DNA of 64,000 nucleotides, taken from positions 1 through 64,000 of the forward strand of contig CAKSFR010000015.1 of NCBI GenBank assembly GCA_934454635.1. The letters run 5' to 3'. The notes under the pieces are model-generated. The model was given only the letters and a program-made list of their open reading frames with translations, was not told where the DNA came from and ran no database searches. Both the position numbers and the translations under genes were made by a program. The stretch comes from an uncultured Ruminiclostridium sp. (GTDB lineage: Bacteria > Bacillota > Clostridia > Oscillospirales > Ruminococcaceae). Shown here piece by piece: positions 17,498 through 26,534 of the stretch (within the stretch, counting starts at the first letter, position 1; each line of letters starts with the position of its first letter).

Positions 17498-18415
17498 ATG
17501 GCGTGGTGTATAGCTATCGCTGCGGCGGCGCTTATTGCTGCGGCTGCGGCTCTGATTTCTCTATACTGTTACAGGCGACAGGTGCGTGACATCTGCCGCC
17601 GCCTCGCGTTTATAAAGAGCCACAAAACGAACATGAAGCTGGATATCGAAACGGGCAGCCGCGACCTTAACGCGCTCTGCGACGAGATAAATGAAACGCT
17701 CAGAAAAGCGGACAGGCTTTTTGTCGAAACAAACCGTGCCGAAAGAAATCTGCGCTGCGCGATCGCCGACATTTCGCACGATATACGAACGCCGCTTACC
17801 TCTCTTGACGGATATTTTCAGCTTCTTTCGGAAAGCACGGACGCTGAAGAGCGCACGCGGTACGAAGAAATAATCCGCACGCGAATAGAGAGCCTCAACA
17901 CTATGCTTGAGGAGCTTTTTACTTATGCAAGGCTGCACGGCGGGCTTGAAATACCGCTTTCGGAGGTGGACTTCGGTGAAGCCGTGATAAAAACGGCTCT
18001 TTCGTTTTACGACAGCTTTACCTCGGCGGGGATACTGCCCGAAGTCGATTTTTCCGAGGAGAAATTCACCGCCGTTTCAAATTCTGACGCGCTAACCCGC
18101 GTTGTTCAGAATATAATAAAAAATGCGCTTGTACACGGCTCGGGAAGTGTTGAAATGAGCCTGAAGCGCCATGGTGAAAACGCAGTTTTCACTTGTAAAA
18201 ATGAAATCGGAGACAGCGATATAGATGAAAGCATGGTCTTTGAACGCTTTTATAAAGCGGATAAGGCGCGCTCGAAAAATTCGACGGGACTTGGGCTTGC
18301 AATAGCGCACGACCTCGCCGAAAGGTCGGGGTGCGAAATTTCGGCGCACGTCGGCGAAGGATTTTTCACCATAACGCTTTCGGCGCCGCTGTCCACGGAA
18401 TATAAAGGAGAGTGA
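17498..18415 (+). CDS. Sensor histidine kinase
   Basis: A 305-residue kinase with one N-terminal membrane segment (about 2-23) and almost no extracellular part, like intramembrane-sensing kinases that read their transporter partner. The H-box is ISHDIRTPLT, followed by an N-box NIIKNALVHG and a G-box GLGLAIA. GGGGAT precedes the ATG. It probably phosphorylates the regulator at 14907-15587. It ends 4 bp before the next gene. Confidence 0.93.
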   Translation: MAWCIAIAAAALIAAAAALISLYCYRRQVRDICRRLAFIKSHKTNMKLDIETGSRDLNALCDEINETLRKADRLFVETNRAERNLRCAIADISHDIRTPLTSLDGYFQLLSESTDAEERTRYEEIIRTRIESLNTMLEELFTYARLHGGLEIPLSEVDFGEAVIKTALSFYDSFTSAGILPEVDFSEEKFTAVSNSDALTRVVQNIIKNALVHGSGSVEMSLKRHGENAVFTCKNEIGDSDIDESMVFERFYKADKARSKNSTGLGLAIAHDLAERSGCEISAHVGEGFFTITLSAPLSTEYKGE

Positions 18416-18419
18416 CACT

Positions 18420-19202
18420 ATGAAAACAAGACTTTACATTGTGGAGGGTCTTCCCTGCACGGGAAAAAGCACCGCTGCGAAATTTGTCGCGGAGAAAACA
18501 GGCGGGATATACGTTGACGAGGGCAGCGGAAATCACCCCGCAGACTACGAATTTCAAGCGTTTGTTCCGGATTATGCCGCGGACGGATTTTCCGAAGCGG
18601 AGAAAGAAATTTTGCGCGGCTGCGCTGTGAAGCGCGAGAACGGGCTTATTGTACCGCTTTCGGAGCTTAAAGACGAGCTTTTTGAAAAGGTACTGAAATT
18701 CAAGATATACGATTTTCTGGACTGGGATACCGAGCGCGGCGTAATGCTTGACAAATGGCGCGAATTTACGGAAAACTGCGGCGAAAAAACGTATGTTTTC
18801 AACTGCGTTTTTCTCCAGAATCCCATGTGCGAAACAATGATGCGGTTCAATTTCGATATCAGTCGTTCATTTGATTATATAAGCGAGCTTTGCCGCATAA
18901 CTGCGCCGCTTGAACCGATGATTATCTATCTGAAAAACGACGACGAGGCGGAAAGCGTAAAAAAAGCGGTGAAAGAACGCGGCGACGAATGGCTTAACGC
19001 AGTCGTGGATTATCACTGCAACGGCGGGTACGGAAAGGCGAACGATCTGAGCGGCTTTGACGGATATATAAAGGCGCTTGAAGAGCGCCAGCGCCGAGAG
19101 CTTGAAATTCTCGCAAGACTCCCCATAAAATCCGTGATAATTGACAACCCGCAGAGAGATTACGAAAGGGCGTACAGGAAAATTGCAGAGTTTATAAAAT
19201 AA
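18420..19202 (+). CDS. P-loop NTPase/kinase of unknown substrate
   Basis: A 260-residue protein with a Walker A loop GLPCTGKST at residues 10-18. It resembles small-molecule kinases of the AAA_33/zeta-toxin-like type seen in Clostridia, where the function is not established. No membrane segments. It follows the kinase gene by 4 bp with AAAGGAGA upstream, so it belongs to the same unit, but its link to the transporter is unclear. Product substrate not inferable. Confidence 0.65.
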   Translation: MKTRLYIVEGLPCTGKSTAAKFVAEKTGGIYVDEGSGNHPADYEFQAFVPDYAADGFSEAEKEILRGCAVKRENGLIVPLSELKDELFEKVLKFKIYDFLDWDTERGVMLDKWREFTENCGEKTYVFNCVFLQNPMCETMMRFNFDISRSFDYISELCRITAPLEPMIIYLKNDDEAESVKKAVKERGDEWLNAVVDYHCNGGYGKANDLSGFDGYIKALEERQRRELEILARLPIKSVIIDNPQRDYERAYRKIAEFIK

Positions 19203-19210
19203 AAATTCCC

Positions 19211-19239
19211 TTGACAGCCGCAATTTACGGTATTATAAT
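19211..19239 (+). promoter_or_regulatory. Consensus sigma-A promoter of the HD-GYP gene
   Basis: TTGACA (19211-19216), 17 bp, TATAAT (19234-19239): a perfect consensus promoter 22 bp before the start codon. Confidence 0.85.
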
Positions 19240-19261
19240 AATGTCATAAGGGGGATTGCGA

Positions 19262-20560
19262 ATGGAATACTGTAAGCTTCAGATCGGCTGTCTTGTGGTG
19301 CTGCTGTATGTGGCGTTTATTTATCTGCGTGATTGCAGAAAATATCACCTGAATCTTCGCGAAACGTACTTTGACGAGCTTATAATGCTCGGCATAACAA
19401 GCGTTATTTTTGACGGAATAACGGCGTGGACGGTAAATCACACCGATATCGTTCCGACGTTTCTCAACCGAATTTTTCACTTGATTTTCTTTATAAGCCT
19501 TGACATGGTCGTTTTTTTCATTTTTCTTTATATGGTCAAGGCTGTGGGATTTTTTCCTAAGAAAATTTCGGGGAAAATCGGTATTTTTCTTCCCTTTGCC
19601 GTCAATCTGGTCATAATTTTTCTAACGATAAATTCGCTGGAATGGCGCGTCGGAAAAACGACTAATTATTCTGCGGGAGCGGCGGCTTATTCCTGCTTCG
19701 CCACAACGGCAGTGTATATAGTCATGACTATATATACGTTCTTCCGCCGCTGGAACAGGATCGCCAAGCACAAGCGCGCGGGCGCTGTTACATATATGCT
19801 GGTGTTGGTCGTGGTTATCGGCATACAGGTCATCTTCCCCGAAACGCTTATAACAAGCCTCGGAACGACCGTTTGCATACTCGGTGTATATTTCAATCTC
19901 GAAGCTCCCGCGCTTAAAGAACTGCGCCGCTATCACAACGAAATTGTTATCGGTTTTTCAAACCTTATCGAAACGCGCGACAATAACACGGGTGGACATA
20001 TCCGCCGCACAAGCGCATACGTCGGGCTTATTGCCGAAAAGCTCAGCGAGGATCACGAATACAGCAAGCTTATCACAAAGGACTATATCGCTACGCTTCA
20101 GCAGGCTGCACCTATGCACGACATAGGAAAAATTGCCGTTCCCGACGCTATTCTTCAGAAGCCGGGAAAGCTCACCGCCGAAGAATTTGAAGAAATGAAG
20201 CAGCACGCTCCTAAGGGTGGAGAACTGGTGAAAGAGGCGTTCAAGAACCTTGGAAACGAGGAGTACCGCAACATGGCTTATCTGGTTGCGCGCTATCACC
20301 ATGAAAAGTGGAACGGAAAGGGTTATCCCGAGGGATTGTCGGGAAAGGACATTCCCCTTTGCGCGAGAATAATGGCGGTCGCAGACGTTTTCGACGCAGT
20401 TTCGGAGAAGCGCTGTTACCGCGACGCAATGCCGCTCGAATGCTGCTTTGAAATAATTGAAAAAGGGATCGGGACGGATTTTGACCCTATTGTCGCAAAT
20501 GCTTTTCTTGATATAAGTGACAAGGTCGAGGCGGTTCACGCCCAATTCAACAAATCCTAG
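19262..20560 (+). CDS. Membrane-bound HD-GYP domain protein, cyclic-di-GMP phosphodiesterase-like
   Basis: A 432-residue protein. The N-terminal half (about 1-215) has six or so membrane segments and no known sensor domain. The C-terminal half is an HD-GYP domain: HDIGKIAVPD with the HD pair, then YHHEKWNGKGYPEGLSG with the GYP signature. Such proteins hydrolyse cyclic-di-GMP or related dinucleotides. Start chosen at ATG 19262 because AAGGGGG is correctly spaced for it; the TTG at 19256 is too close. It has its own consensus promoter and terminator. Confidence 0.88.
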   Translation: MEYCKLQIGCLVVLLYVAFIYLRDCRKYHLNLRETYFDELIMLGITSVIFDGITAWTVNHTDIVPTFLNRIFHLIFFISLDMVVFFIFLYMVKAVGFFPKKISGKIGIFLPFAVNLVIIFLTINSLEWRVGKTTNYSAGAAAYSCFATTAVYIVMTIYTFFRRWNRIAKHKRAGAVTYMLVLVVVIGIQVIFPETLITSLGTTVCILGVYFNLEAPALKELRRYHNEIVIGFSNLIETRDNNTGGHIRRTSAYVGLIAEKLSEDHEYSKLITKDYIATLQQAAPMHDIGKIAVPDAILQKPGKLTAEEFEEMKQHAPKGGELVKEAFKNLGNEEYRNMAYLVARYHHEKWNGKGYPEGLSGKDIPLCARIMAVADVFDAVSEKRCYRDAMPLECCFEIIEKGIGTDFDPIVANAFLDISDKVEAVHAQFNKS

Positions 20561-20567
20561 ACGGCTA

Positions 20568-20600
20568 AAACCCGCAGTTTTCTGCGGTTTTTGATTTTTC
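20568..20600 (+). terminator. Rho-independent terminator after the HD-GYP gene
   Basis: CCCGCAG/CTGCGG stem with a TTTT loop, followed by TTTTTGATTTTTC. Confidence 0.8.
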
Positions 20601-20615
20601 TTTCTTTTTATCACA

Positions 20616-20706
20616 ATGCTAATTTCCAATCAATATATAGGCAATGGATATATGTTGATTGCCGCTTAAAAAGCGGTATGTCAAGCAGAAGCTTGAAAAA
20701 TAGTAT
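20616..20706. repeat. MITE-like element, family A, copy 3
   Basis: 91 bp from ATGCTAATTTCC to GAAAAATAGTAT, with internal hairpins CCGCTT/AAGCGG and CAAGC/GCTTG. It shares the CAATATATAG core with copy 1 and the AAGCGGTATG block with copy 2. It sits between the HD-GYP terminator and the xylB promoter. Confidence 0.65.
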
Positions 20707-20734
20707 AAAAATAGACGGCGCGGCTATTTTTCTC

Positions 20735-20763
20735 TTGACAAATCGCACAAAAAATATTATAAT
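20735..20763 (+). promoter_or_regulatory. Consensus sigma-A promoter of xylB
   Basis: TTGACA (20735-20740), 17 bp, TATAAT (20758-20763). The transcript would have a leader of about 110 nt. Confidence 0.85.
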
Positions 20764-20813
20764 ATTCTTAACGGAATTGTGCATGACTTTTCCGTGATAT
20801 TTTTTGAATGAAA

Positions 20814-20827
20814 AGTAATCGTTTACT
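20814..20827 (+). promoter_or_regulatory. LacI/cre-like operator in the xylB leader
   Basis: AGTAATCGTTTACT has perfect 5-bp inverted arms around a CG-containing centre and matches all but the outermost bases of the CcpA-type pattern. It overlaps a larger stem (20820-20830 with 20840-20850). The core GTAATCGTT also occurs at the galT promoter. Confidence 0.45.
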
Positions 20828-20880
20828 TGCGCTTTTTATGCAGGCAAACGAGGCATATTTAAATGAAAGGACAGATTATC

Positions 20881-22404
20881 ATGGCTTATATTTTAGGCGT
20901 TGACATCGGAACTTCGGGAACAAAGACCGTATTGTTCTGCGAGGACGGCTCGCCTGTTGCCTCCGCGACCTACGAGTATCCCCTTTACACACCGCAAAAC
21001 GGCTATGCCGAGCAGGATCCGCACGACTGGTGGAACGCGACGGTAAACGGAATTTCCGACGTTATCAGACAGAGCGGTATTCCCGCCTCGGAGATAAAGG
21101 GCGTCGGTCTTTCGGGACAGATGCACGGTCTTGTTATGCTTGACAGCGACAACAAGGTTATCAGAAACAGCATTATTTGGTGCGACCAGCGTACAGGCAA
21201 GGAGGTTGCCGAAATAACCGAAAAGGTCGGCGCGGACAGACTTATCGACATTACGGCGAACCCCGCAATTACCGGCTTTACCGCCGCGAAAATAATGTGG
21301 ATAAAGAACAACGAGCCGGAAAATTACGAAAAGTGCCGCCATATTCTTCTCCCGAAAGACTATATCCGCTATATGCTCACAGGCGAATACGCCACCGAAG
21401 TAAGCGACGCGTCGGGTATGCAGCTTCTCGATATTCCGAAGCGCTGCTGGTCCGACGAGGTTCTCGAAAAGCTCGGTATTGACAAGTCGCTGCTACCCAT
21501 GGTATATGAAAGCCCCGAAATTACTGGTGAAATTTCGCAGCGCGCGGCTTCCGCAACGGGACTTTGCCCCGGAACGCCTGTCGTTGGCGGCGCGGGCGAC
21601 AATGCTGCGGCGGCAGTCGGAACGGGTGTTGTTGAGGACGGAAAAGCGTTCACGACTATCGGCTCGAGCGGCGTTGTTTTCGCGCACACCTCGGATATCT
21701 CAATTGACAAAAAAGGACGCGTTCACACGTTCTGCTGCGCAGTTCCCGGCTGCTGGCACGTTATGGGCGTGACCCAGAGTGCCGGACTTTCGCTGAAGTG
21801 GTTTAGGGACAATCTCTGCTGGGGCGAAATGGAAACCGCGATGAATATGGGCGTCGATCCGTATTATCTTATGGACAAGGCAGCTATGGAAGTGCCTATC
21901 GGCGCAAACAGACTGCTCTATATGCCTTATCTCAACGGCGAGCGCACGCCGCACCTCGACCCGAACGCGCGCGGCGCGTTTATCGGTCTTTCGACGGTAC
22001 ATAAAAAGCGCGATATGCTCCGCGCGGTAATGGAGGGCGTTTCGTATTCGCTGCGCGACTGCGTTGAGGTTATCCGCGAGATGAACATAAATGTAACCGA
22101 CATGATGGCTTGCGGCGGCGGCGGCACTTCTCCTCTTTGGCGGCAGATGCTTGCCGACCTGTACGGCTGCCCCGTTAAGACAACTCAAAATAAGGAGGGT
22201 CCTGCGCTCGGCGTTGCGCTTCTTGCGGCTGTCGGAGCGGGAATTTACAGTAGCGTACCCGAAGCGTGCCGTGCCGTTATCGCTGCCGATAAGGTTCAGC
22301 AGCCTATTGCGGAAAACTCCGAAAAATACGAAAAGGTATACGCAATGTACCGCAAGCTGTACCCCGCAATGAAGCAGACTTTTGCGGAGCTTGCCGAACT
22401 TTGA
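20881..22404 (+). CDS. xylB: Xylulokinase
   Basis: Phosphorylates D-xylulose for the pentose phosphate pathway. The 507 residues are a full-length FGGY kinase: GVDIGTSGTKTVLF at the start, GLSGQMHGLV, WCDQRT, the GxGDN segment GGAGDNAAAAVG and the ATP-binding ACGGGGTSPLWRQ. QMHG is characteristic of xylulokinases. The start at ATG 20881 has AAAGGA at proper distance; an ATG at 20863 lacks one. It is followed by an aldolase gene and preceded by a consensus promoter and a putative operator, so expression is probably sugar-controlled. Confidence 0.93.
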   Translation: MAYILGVDIGTSGTKTVLFCEDGSPVASATYEYPLYTPQNGYAEQDPHDWWNATVNGISDVIRQSGIPASEIKGVGLSGQMHGLVMLDSDNKVIRNSIIWCDQRTGKEVAEITEKVGADRLIDITANPAITGFTAAKIMWIKNNEPENYEKCRHILLPKDYIRYMLTGEYATEVSDASGMQLLDIPKRCWSDEVLEKLGIDKSLLPMVYESPEITGEISQRAASATGLCPGTPVVGGAGDNAAAAVGTGVVEDGKAFTTIGSSGVVFAHTSDISIDKKGRVHTFCCAVPGCWHVMGVTQSAGLSLKWFRDNLCWGEMETAMNMGVDPYYLMDKAAMEVPIGANRLLYMPYLNGERTPHLDPNARGAFIGLSTVHKKRDMLRAVMEGVSYSLRDCVEVIREMNINVTDMMACGGGGTSPLWRQMLADLYGCPVKTTQNKEGPALGVALLAAVGAGIYSSVPEACRAVIAADKVQQPIAENSEKYEKVYAMYRKLYPAMKQTFAELAEL

Positions 22405-22438
22405 ATAAAATAAACAAAAACGAAAGGAAAACACGAAC

Positions 22439-23089
22439 ATGAAGCTTTTTATTGACACTGCCAACGTTGATGATATCCGCCGCGCGAATGATATGGGAAT
22501 TATCTGCGGCGTAACGACAAACCCCAGCCTTATCGCGAAAGAGGGACGGGATTTTAAGGAAGTAGTTACCGAGATCGCGGATATTGTTGACGGTCCGATT
22601 TCCGCCGAGGTAATTTCGCTTGAAGCGGACAAGATGGTCGAGGAGGCTATTCCGCTTGCTGAAATCCACAGAAATATCGTTATCAAGCTGCCTATGTGCG
22701 AAGAGGGACTGAAAGCCTGCAAGCGCCTTACCGAAAGAGGCATCAAGACAAACGTTACGCTTATTTTCTCCGCTGCGCAGGCGCTTCTTGCGGCAAGAGC
22801 CGGAGCAACCTACGTCAGCCCGTTTTTGGGCAGACTCGATGATATCGGCATGGAGGGTCTTGCCCTCATCGAAGAAATTTCCGATATTTTCAACGTTCAG
22901 GGCATTGAAACCGAGATAATTGCGGCTTCTATCCGCAATCCTATACACGTTACGGCAGCTGCAAGAGCGGGCTGTGACATTGCTACCGTTCCGATGAACG
23001 TACTGCTTCAGATGATCAAGCACCCGCTCACCGACAATGGAATCGCGCGCTTCCTCAAAGACTGGGAAGGCTTCACTGCAAAGCAGTAA
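22439..23089 (+). CDS. Fructose-6-phosphate aldolase / small transaldolase
   Basis: A 216-residue TIM-barrel aldolase of the TalC/Fsa group. Recognisable segments are [17 protein letters not shown] and NIVIKLPM, whose lysine forms the Schiff base, plus TNVTLIFS and [11 protein letters not shown]. Members act either as transaldolases or as fructose-6-phosphate aldolases; sequence alone does not settle it. Position 34 bp after xylB favours a transaldolase role in pentose breakdown. AAAGGAAA precedes the ATG. Confidence 0.9.
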   Translation: MKLFIDTANVDDIRRANDMGIICGVTTNPSLIAKEGRDFKEVVTEIADIVDGPISAEVISLEADKMVEEAIPLAEIHRNIVIKLPMCEEGLKACKRLTERGIKTNVTLIFSAAQALLAARAGATYVSPFLGRLDDIGMEGLALIEEISDIFNVQGIETEIIAASIRNPIHVTAAARAGCDIATVPMNVLLQMIKHPLTDNGIARFLKDWEGFTAKQ

Positions 23090-23117
23090 AACGCACAATA
23101 TGGTTAAATGAATAACA

Positions 23118-23157
23118 AACCGCTCCGCAGGCCATTCTGCGGAGCGGTTCTGCTTTT
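23118..23157 (+). terminator. Rho-independent terminator of the xylB unit
   Basis: A 13-bp stem (23118-23130 with 23137-23149) with a short loop, followed by CTGCTTTT. Confidence 0.75.
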
Positions 23158-23166
23158 CCAAACGTA

Positions 23167-23255
23167 GGCGCGCCGCGGTTCACTTCGTGAACCGCCTGCG
23201 GCGGCGAAGCCGCCGCAGAACGCGCGTTTCGCTGCGCGAAACGCGCGGGCGCGCC
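23167..23255. repeat. 89-bp cloverleaf element: three perfect hairpins inside a GGCGCGCC stem
   Basis: GGCGCGCC (23167-23174) and GGCGCGCC (23248-23255) can pair. Between them lie three perfect hairpins with 3-nt loops: 23175-23195 (9-bp stem), 23196-23218 (10-bp stem) and 23221-23247 (12-bp stem), separated only by AA. It resembles an extragenic palindromic repeat folded into a four-way junction. No coding function. Confidence 0.8.
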
Positions 23256-23349
23256 GGCTGCACTATCCCGATCTGCGGCGTTTTGCAAAGTGCGAAACAG
23301 CACAAAGATTGAGAAAGCCGCCGCTCAGCAGAAGAAGCTCCTCAATTTT

Positions 23350-23451
23350 ATACTCTGCACCAATTAAAAGCTACACAAAAGAATGAGTGTAATCTTTGCA
23401 TATATGGGTTATACGAGAATTTTTATCTATGGTTTTATTGACGCTTAGTAT
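23350..23451. repeat. MITE, family B, copy 1
   Basis: 102 bp bounded by ATACTCTGCACCAATTAAAA and TTTTATTGACGCTTAGTAT, imperfect inverted repeats. A nearly identical 102-bp copy is at 33411-33512. It abuts the stop codon of the gene at 23451. The 23256-23349 stretch between it and the cloverleaf shows nothing recognisable. Confidence 0.75.
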
Positions 23452-25112
23452 TAATCGCTTTTTGTATTGAGCTGTCCGCTTTTATCAAAACCGAACACGT
23501 TTTCATAATCTCTGTTGACGCATATATCAAGTCCGAAATTGTTCAAGTCGTACACACAGGACCACACCGTACCCCTGCCCGCCTGATTATCTTTTACCGC
23601 AGAGAGCAGCTCCATGGCTTCACTTTTAGTCAGCACATTATCGTTTTCGTAAAGGGTGTTTTTAATAAAATCATAACGCTCGCAGTTCCAATCGGATTCG
23701 TAAAACTCATTATCCCGACTAAGCAAGTCATTTGTGCACACGGTATCCTCTACAACAAACATTTCATTTCCCGACCACTCAACCACAACGGCTCTGCCGC
23801 TCTTGTCCGTAATAAAAAGGTGATATGAACAGCCGAGATGCGAATGGATATCATAGCTGCCCAAAAACTCTATTGCTTCCTCAACGCTTGCGCATTTGTC
23901 GAGTATTCCGCGTATTGCCGCTGAAACCAAGAGGTCGGTTTTGCCGTTGTCCTGATGAAACTCGGGAGTGTAAAGCATGAGTATTCCTACTCCGACGCCC
24001 TTTTCATTTATGCCATCCATGCAAATGTAGGGAGCTGCAAGCATAACCGCCCTTGCAGCAAGGCTGTTTGCTTCAAGCCCGTCGGTTGTTCCTATTCCGA
24101 AAAATTTCAAGTCCGACACCGCATAAGAGGCATACGCGTCTTTCGGTTCTGAGTAAATAATAAGCGTATCGGTATCCTCGTAATCAAAATTTCTCCCGAA
24201 TAAGCGGTTTCCGTTTTCGTCTGCCGCCGTAAACGCCGAACAGCCGAAATTACCATTATTTGTTGCAATTTTAATGCCGTAAAACTGCTCGTTTTCTATC
24301 CAACTCAGCAGCTCGTCTACGGTTCCTATATCTGCATTCAGAAATTTGTCGCAGTCATAATCGTATCGGCAGTCCATAAAATACAGCCCGTCAGATATTT
24401 CCGACACGCTCGCCATAGTTGCGAGTTTCCCGAAATTAACAGCAATAAAAATAATAATTGTTATAAAACAGCTGCCCGCAAATACTAACAAAAACTTTTT
24501 CCCGAATAAAGCGCTCAGCGCTAAAATGACAGCCAATGAAACAATAACAATACCGACAGCTGAAAAATTTTTAGTATTCGCAGAAGCGGTAACCTCAACA
24601 TAATAAGGCGAAATTAACTCACTGAGTTCCGCCTTGCCGTATATAAGCTCTATGCCTATCTCCGCCATGTCATCGCACCACTCGGAAATTGAAGCGCTTA
24701 TCTTTTCTGTTACTGATTCGTCGTTTCGGCGAACAGTTCCGCAAAAAGGAATGTACGCAATGTCGTCTGAGATATTTGGCTGTTCAAATGATTCGGCTTC
24801 GCTTGACGGCACATCAAATGCGACAAACTTTATGTTTCCTAAGTCGTTTTCAAAAATAAGAATGCAAAGCAAGCCGCTGTCTGTTTTTTCGGAATCAAAA
24901 ACTTGACATTCAGCTTCTCCGCGAAATTTCTTGTTCAAATCGCCGTCCGTAACAGAGAACGGATCCCACTTCGGAAATTTACCGCCGCCGTTTTGCAAAA
25001 TTCCGACGAAAATCATCAGGATCCCCGCGATAGACATAACAGCGGCGATAATCAGAATAATACGTTTGGAACGAAGCGTCTTTTTGCAGCTGTTCATAAA
25101 ACCATACCCCAT
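23451..25112 (-). CDS. Membrane-anchored Ntn hydrolase of the choloylglycine hydrolase/AAT type
   Basis: A 553-residue protein. Membrane segments at about 17-38, 184-203 and 207-226 flank an extracellular loop (39-183). The C-terminal half matches linear-amide C-N hydrolases: candidate nucleophile C291 in FGCSAF, RLFGRNFDY after it, DGINEKGVGVG, the family's conserved Asn/Gly region, and LVSAAIRGILDKC. This group includes bile-salt and penicillin acylases; the substrate is unknown. An internal cysteine nucleophile would need cleavage before C291 to become N-terminal. A family B repeat touches the stop codon. Confidence 0.78.
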   Translation of the reverse strand: MGYGFMNSCKKTLRSKRIILIIAAVMSIAGILMIFVGILQNGGGKFPKWDPFSVTDGDLNKKFRGEAECQVFDSEKTDSGLLCILIFENDLGNIKFVAFDVPSSEAESFEQPNISDDIAYIPFCGTVRRNDESVTEKISASISEWCDDMAEIGIELIYGKAELSELISPYYVEVTASANTKNFSAVGIVIVSLAVILALSALFGKKFLLVFAGSCFITIIIFIAVNFGKLATMASVSEISDGLYFMDCRYDYDCDKFLNADIGTVDELLSWIENEQFYGIKIATNNGNFGCSAFTAADENGNRLFGRNFDYEDTDTLIIYSEPKDAYASYAVSDLKFFGIGTTDGLEANSLAARAVMLAAPYICMDGINEKGVGVGILMLYTPEFHQDNGKTDLLVSAAIRGILDKCASVEEAIEFLGSYDIHSHLGCSYHLFITDKSGRAVVVEWSGNEMFVVEDTVCTNDLLSRDNEFYESDWNCERYDFIKNTLYENDNVLTKSEAMELLSAVKDNQAGRGTVWSCVYDLNNFGLDICVNRDYENVFGFDKSGQLNTKSD

Positions 25113-25162
25113 ACAATTTCATTTTTTCTTTTTTTATACAATACCGCAGCCGCAAGTCCGCA

Positions 25163-25798
25163 CTATCTCCCGCGGAAATACCCTTCCCTTTCCGCCATGA
25201 TTTTTTCGTCGTCGGACATTTCTTCCCATACGCTGTCGTTGCAGTGCTTTGCCTTAGCAACAATATCGGCGTTAAAATTCGGATAGCCCGGTTCCTTTTT
25301 CAGCTGCTCAAGAGCCGCAACATGGTGAAGCGTGATGAACTGAATCACAAACATAAACAATGAATACGCAAACAGCAGGATATAAACAGCACCGCTTTTT
25401 TGTCCCGTTATAAACGCAACCGCACTATATACGGCAATAAGCGGAAAAGCAAATATCATAATAATGCACGGGCTGTATTTTTCACGAATGTAGCAGATCA
25501 GCGAAAGCAGCACAACTATCCATAGCCCGATCATCGCAGCCTGAAGCAGGTAAAAATCAAAGTCAACGATCAATCCCGACTCGCCGAAAAGAAACAGCTC
25601 CGCTTCAATTATTTTGTGTGCAAGTCCGAAAATGAGCGCCTGAGCGAACTCGATAAGAGTAAGCAAGCACAACCCGACGATTGCGGTTATTATAGTGAAT
25701 TTCGAGAAAAAATGCACGCGCGCACGGCTCAAAACGTATAATTCAAGACATTTGCGGCAATGCTTTTCAATATCGGCATAGTTTGTATCTTTTTCCAT
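25163..25798 (-). CDS. Polytopic membrane protein of unknown function
   Basis: A 211-residue protein with four hydrophobic segments (about 36-58, 78-100, 103-122 and 132-155) and a cytoplasmic N-terminus with a CxxC-like CRKC. I do not recognise the family. Start chosen at ATG 25798, which has GGAG upstream and avoids overlapping the tRNA methyltransferase gene; a GTG at 25822 is an alternative. It follows that gene directly and probably shares its promoter. Confidence 0.65.
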   Translation of the reverse strand: MEKDTNYADIEKHCRKCLELYVLSRARVHFFSKFTIITAIVGLCLLTLIEFAQALIFGLAHKIIEAELFLFGESGLIVDFDFYLLQAAMIGLWIVVLLSLICYIREKYSPCIIMIFAFPLIAVYSAVAFITGQKSGAVYILLFAYSLFMFVIQFITLHHVAALEQLKKEPGYPNFNADIVAKAKHCNDSVWEEMSDDEKIMAEREGYFRGR

Positions 25799-25799
25799 T

Positions 25800-26507
25800 T
25801 TATTTTTCTCCGAAAAACTCACGGTTCATGTCCTCCACGAGGACGGGTTTCTCCACGATAACTCCGGGCTTTCCTCCTTTTTTGGCACTTATCAGTACAA
25901 GATATGGACGGTCGGCAAGCCTGTTGTGAACAAACTGCACCGTTTTCGGCTCAAGCCCGTATTGCCGCATAAGACAGAGCACGTCGGTAAGCCGCTCGGG
26001 AATATGACATATTTTAAGCGTTCCGCCATATTTAAGCAGCAGATTTGCCGCTTTTATCACCTGTTCAAGATTACAGAAAAGTTCATGGCGCGCGGCTGCC
26101 TGCGCGGGCGAAAGCCTTTCCGAGCCGCTCTGCGACTTGAAATAGGGTGGATTTGCCGTTACAAGCGTTACGCTTTCGCGCGGAATTTGCAGCAGTTCGT
26201 CATTTTTGGTGAGGTCGCCGAGAACGGGAATAATTTTCTCGGAAAGATCATTTTCATCAATCGATTTTTTTAGCAGTTCGATCGCCTCGGACTGAATTTC
26301 AAGCGCATACGCCTTTTTAGGCGCGCATTTCCACGCTTCAAACAGCATAGGTATTATCCCGCATCCCGAACAGAGGTCGCACACAATATCATTTTTCGTC
26401 GGTCTGGCGAACCGCGCGAGAAGCAGCGCGTCCGTGCCGAATCTATGGTCGCCGCTTACATACAGCGTTAATCCGAAAAGGTCAAAAATTTCCGTTTCTG
26501 TCTGCAT
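25800..26507 (-). CDS. tRNA1(Val) (adenine37-N6)-methyltransferase family protein
   Basis: A 235-residue class I SAM methyltransferase of the TrmN6/YfiC group, which modifies A37 of tRNA-Val. The SAM loop is DLCSGCGIIPMLF and the N6-adenine motif is NPPYF, which marks base amino-methylation. The N-terminal GLTLYVSGDHRFGTDALLLARF is typical of the group. GGAGGTG precedes the ATG. It is divergent from the flavodiiron gene. Confidence 0.88.
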   Translation of the reverse strand: MQTETEIFDLFGLTLYVSGDHRFGTDALLLARFARPTKNDIVCDLCSGCGIIPMLFEAWKCAPKKAYALEIQSEAIELLKKSIDENDLSEKIIPVLGDLTKNDELLQIPRESVTLVTANPPYFKSQSGSERLSPAQAAARHELFCNLEQVIKAANLLLKYGGTLKICHIPERLTDVLCLMRQYGLEPKTVQFVHNRLADRPYLVLISAKKGGKPGVIVEKPVLVEDMNREFFGEK

Positions 26508-26534
26508 TTTTCCACCTCCGTAATTGCTGCTTTT

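Noticed and set aside
21700..22746. 348-residue minus-strand ORF opposite xylB
   Set aside because: Shadow of xylB and the aldolase gene; no motif and no promoter.
23121..23255. CRISPR-like repeat in the palindrome-rich gap after the aldolase gene
   Set aside because: The palindromes differ from each other and there are no equal repeats with spacers; it is a terminator plus a cloverleaf element.
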